A stretch of DNA of 64,000 nt, from positions 46,791 through 110,790 of the forward strand of contig CAYYYW010000001.1 in assembly GCA_964476245.1 (NCBI GenBank). The letters are read 5' to 3'. The notes under the pieces are model-generated. The model did not search any database and was not told where the DNA came from. It worked only from the letters and a program-made list of their open reading frames with translations. Shown in pieces: positions 58,507-64,000 of this stretch; position 1 is the first letter of the stretch, and every line of letters starts with the position of its first letter. Both the position numbers and the translations under genes were made by a program. This stretch comes from CAYYYW01 sp964476245. Its GTDB lineage: Bacteria > Patescibacteriota > Microgenomatia > UBA1406 > HO2-37-13b.

Positions 58507-59146
58507 TCCTTCAACAAGTTCAGGATCATGGTGAGCGAAGTCGAACCATGAAAAAAATTCTATCTTCTATCTTTAAGGCTTACCAAAGCCTAAGACTTAT
58601 ATTTGATCCGGCGGTGGAGGGAGATCCGTATGAGAAAGATTTTCACGGATCAGAAAAGCGGATTCACACAAATAATACCAGTTGGATACTAAGACGGCGT
58701 TGGGCTTTAAGATAAAAATTGGTCTAATAGGTTTTATGCTAAAAATTTACCAAAAACACATAAGATCGCGGAATAATGCAGAACATAACGCGAAACAACG
58801 TAAATCAATTAGATTGAAAAATTACGATTATTCCCAATCAGGATTATTACCTGCCTGCCGGCAGGCAGGTTTTGTCACAATTTGCAGTCGACCCAACGAA
58901 TGACGGGCGGACACACGGGTCCGCCCCTACAATCGGGACAATAATCCAATGGTTTAAAACCATGTCAACCAATGAATATATCAAAAACGTACATGATAAA
59001 AAATGGAAACCATTTAACAAACGATTATGGCAACGCAATTATGGAGTTTATCCTGAGCGAAGTCGAAGGAAACACATTATCCGTTATCCCCGTGAAGACG
59101 GGAATTCATGGATTCCCGCCTACGCGGGAATGACGTGGGGTTTTAA
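58507..59146. other. Repeat-rich spacer before the giant gene
   Basis: Mostly repeat debris: GATCCTTCAACAAG and GAGCGAAGTCGAACCATG (58503-58550), CCTGCCTGCCGGCAGGCAGG (about 58850-58870), a family A palindrome (58905-58930), and a family B repeat ending GGGAATGAC (about 59090-59136). A 55-codon frame from 58548 (MKKILSSIFKAYQSLRLIF) could be a small gene but I see nothing that supports it. Confidence 0.5.
58905..58930. repeat. Family A palindrome, intergenic
   Basis: GGGCGGAC/GTCCGCCC arms followed by CCTACA; the only family A copy outside a gene. Confidence 0.8.
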
Positions 59147-62100
59147 ATGAATAATATCACTAGAGAAACCATTCAAAAATACGTTCAAAAACTCCACGAT
59201 CGTGGAGAAAGTAATGATGTGATTGAAAGAAAGCTCCAAGCGGTGAAAAAGTTTGTGAATTGGGGCAAAACACGAAGGTTGATTAAACCTCAAATGGCTG
59301 ACGGATTGACAAAGGTCATTAGCGCAGAACAACGCGGAACACTACGCGGAATAACGCAGAAAGAATCAGCGGGTCTGTTTGGCAAGGTTTACTTTAGATT
59401 TCATTTACAGACGTATAAGATAAGGTCGTTTATTGGATTGATAAGGAGAATACCGCTTCTTAATATCATTCTGGGGAGCGAAGCGACTCCAGAATCAGAT
59501 TCTGGACAAGCCAGAATGACTGGGAGTCAACGAGTGGAGCCACGCCAGGCGCCACTGGCAACCGAAGCGGTTGACAAAAGGGCGTGGCAACAATTAATAA
59601 GCGAACTTGGTCTTCAACACTACATCGGCTTTATCGTCCTTTTGATTTTTGTGGCCGCTTTGGGGGCTGGAATTTATAACCAATTCTTCAAAAAAACAGA
59701 AACACCACTCGCCTATCCAACCGCTTTAACTCGATCCGGACGGATAATATCATTTCAAGGTCGGTTGACCGACAGCCTTGGCAATCCGATTGTAACAGCA
59801 ACGAACGTTCAATATAAACTTTATAATGTTTCATCCGGCGGTTCTGCCCTCTATTCGTCTGGTACTTGCGCCACCACACCCGATCAGGACGGAATTTTTT
59901 CATCGTTAATTGGTCAAGACTGCGGAGCGGAAATCGGCAACGCTATTTTCACCGAAAACGCCAATGTCTATTTGGGAGTTACGGTTGGGACAGATTCCGA
60001 GATGACCCCCAGACAGCAGATTGCCAATGTTGGTTATGCCATCAATGCCGAAACACTTCAAGGCTTACCGCCTGGTGCGGAAACGTCCAACGTCCCTTAT
60101 ATCAATTCGGCCGGCGATCTGCTAATGGCAGCTGCCTCACCTGGGGTACGGTCAATCAACACCAGCGCCAACTTCCAGCTCTCAAGCGCCAACGCTGTAA
60201 CTTTAACGTCCGCCTCAACAGGTGATATTGTCCTTCAGGCGACGGAAAGTGGGACCTTGAAATTTAGAACTGGAGGTACGACTGATACTTATACTAGAAT
60301 CTTAGTTGACAATGGCGGCAACGTCGGCATCGGCACCACTTCGCCCGCCAGTGCTCTTCAAGTTAGTGGCACGGCGTGGCTGCGAGGTGGAACGACGACT
60401 ACGGGACTGTTTGTTAATTCCTCGGGCAATGTTGGCATTGGCACCACCTCACCTGCCGCAGGGAATACACTTCATGTTGAGGGACAATGTGTTACTGGAG
60501 ATACCCTCTTACCTATGGTAAGAGAAATCCCAAATTCCAAATTCCAAATAACAAACAAATCACAAATTCCAAATAACAAACAATCATCAAATTATAATAA
60601 TCAAAATTCAAAACAGTTTGAAAATTGGAGTTTGGATATTGAAAATTGTTTGGAGCTTGGTGCTTGTGATTTGGAATTTTCTCGCATAGACAAGATCAAA
60701 GGTGGCGAGTATGTTCTTTCTTTAAATGAAGATAACGGAACTTTTGAATGGCAAAAAGTAGAGAAAACTTTGGATATGGGTGTTCAGGAGGTTTATCAGT
60801 TGGTAACGGAGGGGGGCAAAAGAATTGAAACCACCGGTAATCATCCGTACCTGTCCCGCCGCAGCGAAGCAGAGGCGGATTTAGTGAGAAAAAAAAGTTC
60901 ACTTAGATTGTTTGGAGGGCCTTCTGTAGAAAGCGATATACATCAACAAAACAGCGATGGCAAAAAGAGACGTGCCGAACCAAAAGCTGGTGACGATTTG
61001 TTCAAAAAGTTTAGCGCTCATAATTCTAATTTCTCCTCTAATTTAATTGCTAACCATGAAGAGATTATAAAACCTAACACATCGTATGTCAATACTTTTA
61101 AATTAAAGGAAACAAAATTGGGGGTAACAAAAAGAACCGCCAACCAGGTGGCTGATAGATTAGTAAATAGTCCTGAAAAAAATCTTAATTTAGGAATCGT
61201 TAATGAATCTCTCATCAAAAAAAGTCTAACAAACAGCACTCTCCTTGTCAACGACCAATGGGTCAAGGTAATTTATCTTAAAGAGGGTGATAAGATTGCT
61301 ACTCTTGACGGTTTTGAAAAGATTGTCTCCATTAAGATTACCGGCAGAAAACATGTTTATGATTTACAGATTGAAAATACGCACAACTTCGTCGCCAACG
61401 GCATCGTCGCCCACAACACGTATATTAGTGGAAATTTGGGGATTGGGACGACTTCTCCTTCTCAAAAACTTGAAGTCTCTGGCAATATTTATGCTAATGC
61501 AGGACAAATTCGTCTGGGCAACTTTGATTCTGCTCCAACAACCATCGGCGCCGGTTCAATGTATTACGACTCAACTGCCACTAAAGTCTACTATTATAAT
61601 GGTAGTACCTGGACAGAGATGGGATCAGGAGCGGGCGGAGATTCTTATTGGGGACAGACAACTGGAGCTCTTTATCCTTTAAATTCCACTATTGATCTTT
61701 TAATCGGCGGACAAGCTACCTCATCAGCCAAATTCGCTTTTATTAATGTCAATTCGGGAACGCCAACCGCCTCAATGTCCGGCAACCTTGCTTTAGCTTC
61801 TCCAACGGGTTCTAATCCTGCCACTGCCTTAAACGTCTTAAACGGCGGCACCTTTAATCTACAAACCTCTGTTGGCGGAGACGCAGGACTTTCTTCCCGA
61901 TTGTTTGTCACCAACGCTGGAAATATCGGCATCGGGACAACCAACCCCGCCTCATTTAAGCTTCAGGTAACTGGTCATGCCGGACCTGATGCCACCAATA
62001 CCTATGATCTTGGTTCATCCGCCTTGCAATGGCAAAATGTTTATGGTCAGACTCTCTATCAAAATGGCACGGCCATTAATGACTCTTTTGTCCAACTGCA

Positions 62101-64000
62101 AGCCTCCTCACCCGGCACACAACAAACAGGCAATCTTAATATCTCCGGTATTAGTTTAGCTGGCTATTTTGCCGATACCTCAAATTCCGCTTACGGCCTT
62201 GATCCGGCCGGCACTTCAAACTTCGGCGGCTATTCTTTAAAAACCACCGGCGGCAGCCTTTTGGCGGCTGATTCTGGCAATGTGGGGATTGGGACGACCA
62301 GTCCGGTTTCCAAATTTGAGGTCTCGGGAACGAATACTGGAAAAGCTTTAGCAATCTTTAATGAGACTGGCGGAAACGATATCTTCACCTCTTCCGCCTC
62401 CGGCATCCCCCGCGTCACCGTTTCCAACTCCGGCAACATCAGTTTGAGCGGCAACATCGTTTCTGCCGGCGGATCAAAGTATTTACCCATTTTCTACGAG
62501 GGCCAAACCCAGATCAACGACACCTTTTTTGACGGCTTTACCTTCGGCAAGACCGTCACCATTACCAGAGTGACACTCTCAGCCAAAACTGCTCCCACCG
62601 GCAGTGACTTCACTGTAGACCTTACCAAAAACGGCTCGGCGCAATCCCATACCGCCACCTTGGCCGCAGGCTCCAACTCACAGTCCACCGATATAACTGA
62701 TATCGCCTACACCTCCACCGACACGTTTGGTCTCAAAGTGACCGGCGTGGGCTCCACCGAAGCCGGGCGCGATCTCACCGTCATCGTCCACTACCGCGAA
62801 CAAGCCGGTGACGACGCCACTGCCTTCATCGCCATTCCATACGAAGGCACGGCGGTAACCAACGACACCGCCTTTGACGGCCTGTACCCCGACGCGCCAA
62901 TCACTATTACTAAAGTTAGCATTGCCGCCCGCAACGCCCCCACTGGCAGCGCACTTACCGTAGACCTCACTAAAGGAGGCTCGGTGCAGTCGCGCACCGC
63001 CACTTTGGCCGCTGGCGCTACCTACCAACAAACAGATATCACTGATACTTCGTTTAGCTCGGGCGAACTGCTGGGTATAAAAATAACCGGCATTGGGTCT
63101 AGCGTCGCCGGCGAAGGCTTAACTATTATCTTGCACTACACCCATGACCGCGGCGACACCGGCACCCAGTATTTGCCATTTCTTTACGCGGGCGTGGCCC
63201 AAAACGCCGACGATGTGCTGGCTGGCTGGCCGCTGGACGAATCTGCTTCTATCACCTCGACCAACCTGTTTGTCCGCACCACACCATCCGGTGCCAATCT
63301 GACCGTTGATCTTACCAAAAACGGCTCGGTAGAATCCCGCACCATGACCTTGACCGCCGGCGCCACTTATCAGCAAACAAATATTAAGGACGATGCCTAC
63401 ACCACCAATAATACGCTCGGTTTACGGATCACCGGCATTGGCTCCTCCGGTACCGAAGGCGAATCTATCGTTACCGTTCTGCACACCGGTCAAGGTGGAA
63501 GCGGCGGAGGCGGCTTTGTTCAAAATCGCACGCTTGACGGACAACTGGTGATTGGAAGCGGCAACTATAGCACTTTGAGCGGGTTTTCCTTCAATGACGG
63601 CAGTACCTATATAAGCGGCAACTTAGGCGTGTCCGGCACTGCCTACCTGGAAGGCGGCACCATTTGGACCAGCGCAGACTTGGCGGAAAACTACCCGGCT
63701 GGTGAGGCGGGTTTAGCCGCGAGCGAACTAGTCACGCTGACGGCACCGGAGGCGGCAACCAAATCTGCGACCGCGAGTGGGGCAATCTATCGCGCCCGTA
63801 GTGCCTACGACCCCAAACTGCTCGGCATCGTTTCCACCAAACCCGCCGGAATATTGAACGGTACTACAGGAAATGGTATGATTCCCGTTGCTTTAGTAGG
63901 CCGCGTTCCCGTCAAAATCGCGCCGGATTCACCACCTATTGAAGTCGGCGACTTTTTGACTTCTTCCTCAACTTATCCAGGCATGGCCCAAAAAGCCACC
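59147..64000 (+). CDS. Giant fibre-like surface protein with intein (5' part, runs off the window)
   Basis: The frame is open from ATG 59147 to the end of the window, 1618 codons. Residues 1-45 resemble a recombinase core-binding domain (TIQKYVQKLHDRGES). A membrane helix lies at about 160-180. Outside are beta domains and at least five units ending GNVGIGTTSP, typical of phage tail-fibre-like stalks. An intein occupies residues 448-757. Three tandem ~113-residue domains (from 1112, 1226 and 1341) are followed by a SADLAENYPAGE head-type region like that preceding peptidase S74 chaperone domains. A family B repeat is read in frame at about 107-125. From about 62.5 kb the DNA is much GC-richer. 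Confidence 0.92.
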   Translation, partial: MNNITRETIQKYVQKLHDRGESNDVIERKLQAVKKFVNWGKTRRLIKPQMADGLTKVISAEQRGTLRGITQKESAGLFGKVYFRFHLQTYKIRSFIGLIRRIPLLNIILGSEATPESDSGQARMTGSQRVEPRQAPLATEAVDKRAWQQLISELGLQHYIGFIVLLIFVAALGAGIYNQFFKKTETPLAYPTALTRSGRIISFQGRLTDSLGNPIVTATNVQYKLYNVSSGGSALYSSGTCATTPDQDGIFSSLIGQDCGAEIGNAIFTENANVYLGVTVGTDSEMTPRQQIANVGYAINAETLQGLPPGAETSNVPYINSAGDLLMAAASPGVRSINTSANFQLSSANAVTLTSASTGDIVLQATESGTLKFRTGGTTDTYTRILVDNGGNVGIGTTSPASALQVSGTAWLRGGTTTTGLFVNSSGNVGIGTTSPAAGNTLHVEGQCVTGDTLLPMVREIPNSKFQITNKSQIPNNKQSSNYNNQNSKQFENWSLDIENCLELGACDLEFSRIDKIKGGEYVLSLNEDNGTFEWQKVEKTLDMGVQEVYQLVTEGGKRIETTGNHPYLSRRSEAEADLVRKKSSLRLFGGPSVESDIHQQNSDGKKRRAEPKAGDDLFKKFSAHNSNFSSNLIANHEEIIKPNTSYVNTFKLKETKLGVTKRTANQVADRLVNSPEKNLNLGIVNESLIKKSLTNSTLLVNDQWVKVIYLKEGDKIATLDGFEKIVSIKITGRKHVYDLQIENTHNFVANGIVAHNTYISGNLGIGTTSPSQKLEVSGNIYANAGQIRLGNFDSAPTTIGAGSMYYDSTATKVYYYNGSTWTEMGSGAGGDSYWGQTTGALYPLNSTIDLLIGGQATSSAKFAFINVNSGTPTASMSGNLALASPTGSNPATALNVLNGGTFNLQTSVGGDAGLSSRLFVTNAGNIGIGTTNPASFKLQVTGHAGPDATNTYDLGSSALQWQNVYGQTLYQNGTAINDSFVQLQASSPGTQQTGNLNISGISLAGYFADTSNSAYGLDPAGTSNFGGYSLKTTGGSLLAADSGNVGIGTTSPVSKFEVSGTNTGKALAIFNETGGNDIFTSSASGIPRVTVSNSGNISLSGNIVSAGGSKYLPIFYEGQTQINDTFFDGFTFGKTVTITRVTLSAKTAPTGSDFTVDLTKNGSAQSHTATLAAGSNSQSTDITDIAYTSTDTFGLKVTGVGSTEAGRDLTVIVHYREQAGDDATAFIAIPYEGTAVTNDTAFDGLYPDAPITITKVSIAARNAPTGSALTVDLTKGGSVQSRTATLAAGATYQQTDITDTSFSSGELLGIKITGIGSSVAGEGLTIILHYTHDRGDTGTQYLPFLYAGVAQNADDVLAGWPLDESASITSTNLFVRTTPSGANLTVDLTKNGSVESRTMTLTAGATYQQTNIKDDAYTTNNTLGLRITGIGSSGTEGESIVTVLHTGQGGSGGGGFVQNRTLDGQLVIGSGNYSTLSGFSFNDGSTYISGNLGVSGTAYLEGGTIWTSADLAENYPAGEAGLAASELVTLTAPEAATKSATASGAIYRARSAYDPKLLGIVSTKPAGILNGTTGNGMIPVALVGRVPVKIAPDSPPIEVGDFLTSSSTYPGMAQKAT
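59465..59520. repeat. Family B-like repeat inside the giant gene
   Basis: ATCATTCTGG.../CCAGAATGAC with an inner CCAGAATCAGATTCTGG palindrome; in frame upstream of the membrane helix. Confidence 0.75.
60488..61417 (+). other. Intein (Hint domain) within the surface protein
   Basis: 310 residues (448-757 of the host). Block A is CVTGDTLLP with Cys1; block B contains TTGNHPYL with the TxxH His at host residue 566; block F and the terminus are NTHNFVANGIVAHN followed by Thr as +1 residue. All splicing residues are present. The host sequence resumes TYISGNLGIGTTSP, so splicing would join LHVEGQ to TYISG in a regular stalk repeat. No LAGLIDADG or HNH endonuclease motif is visible, so it is a mini-intein, enlarged by a family F repeat. 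Confidence 0.9.
60527..60682. repeat. Family F repeat inside the intein
   Basis: CCAAATTCCAAATAACAAACAAATC-type units and their complement (GTTTGGAGCTTGGTGCTTG); Asn/Gln-rich when translated, in frame after block A. Confidence 0.75.
62480..63490 (+). repeat. Three tandem copies of a ~113-residue beta domain
   Basis: Each copy has FxGxTF...ITITRVxLxAKTAPTGS, a VDLTKNGSxQSxTATLAAG segment and a GLKVTGxGS...LHY end. Copies start at 62480, 62822 and 63167. Codon third positions are GC-rich in contrast with the rest of the gene. Confidence 0.85.

Noticed and set aside
58548..58715. Small 55-codon gene before the giant protein
   Set aside because: Starts inside a dispersed repeat, has no recognisable domain, and lies in a region full of repeat debris.
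61672..63376. Several antisense frames of 60-117 codons in the giant gene
   Set aside because: They are shadows of a GC-rich repeated coding region; none has protein-like motifs, and the forward frame is continuous.

Overview
The window is AT-rich bacterial DNA that reads with the standard genetic code (no gene needs UGA as sense). The gene content fits a candidate-phyla-radiation (Patescibacteria, probably Microgenomates-like) chromosome, which is inference from content and not from a marker tree. The clues are a TasA/SipW surface-fibre operon, a sortase, WxL-like/DUF916 surface proteins, a ComEA/ComEC/prepilin-peptidase uptake set, long archaeal-looking nucleoside diphosphate kinases, an archaeal-type phosphopantetheine adenylyltransferase fused to a DUF359 dephospho-CoA kinase, almost no biosynthetic metabolism, and very large secreted proteins. 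Many promoters sit so close to the start codon (TATAAT, then 6-8 bases, then ATG) that the mRNAs are probably leaderless.

Layout. 1-3.6 kb: small unknown genes and a calY/tasA-sipW-like operon with two signal peptidases. 3.5-8.6 kb: nucleotidyltransferase, WecG/TagA glycosyltransferase, MreB, PEGA protein and sortase, then tRNA-Arg(CCU). 8.7-12.5 kb: nucleotide kinases (tmk-like, two ndk), a GIY-YIG gene inside an inverted repeat, and a prepilin peptidase. 12.5-23.6 kb: an operon for a 2398-residue kelch/FN3 secreted protein with an ABC transporter. 23.7-30.8 kb: M16 peptidase, a large unknown gene pair split by an in-frame TAG, tRNA-Gln(CUG), a PaaX/Cas2-fold regulator framed by inverted repeats, and an HD hydrolase. 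30.8-44.6 kb: LeuRS, CoA-biosynthesis fusion, GT87 membrane protein, HD protein, Ca/Na exchanger, RRM protein, HEPN-like protein, cytidylate-kinase-like protein, a frameshifted diguanylate cyclase, SHMT, TrpR-like regulator and methyltransferase. 44.6-47 kb: rplA-rplK-nusG-secE. 47-57.3 kb: two WxL-like/DUF916 surface modules, the comEA-comEC-MBL competence cluster, another PaaX-like regulator and a Big-1 protein. 57.9-64 kb: a recombinase core-binding-domain protein and the first 1618 codons of a giant fibre-like surface protein that carries a complete intein.

The most striking property is a dense population of short palindromic or structured repeats (at least eight families, more than 30 copies). 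Many are inserted in frame inside protein-coding genes, including LeuRS, SHMT, thymidylate kinase, ribosomal protein L1, prepilin peptidase, ComEA, the CoA-biosynthesis fusion, an M16 peptidase and a sortase. Across copies the arms of the palindromes change in a compensatory way while flanks and bulges stay constant, so base pairing and not sequence appears to be what is kept. This resembles Rickettsia palindromic elements in principle, but I do not recognise these families, and they are the best candidate here for an undescribed system.
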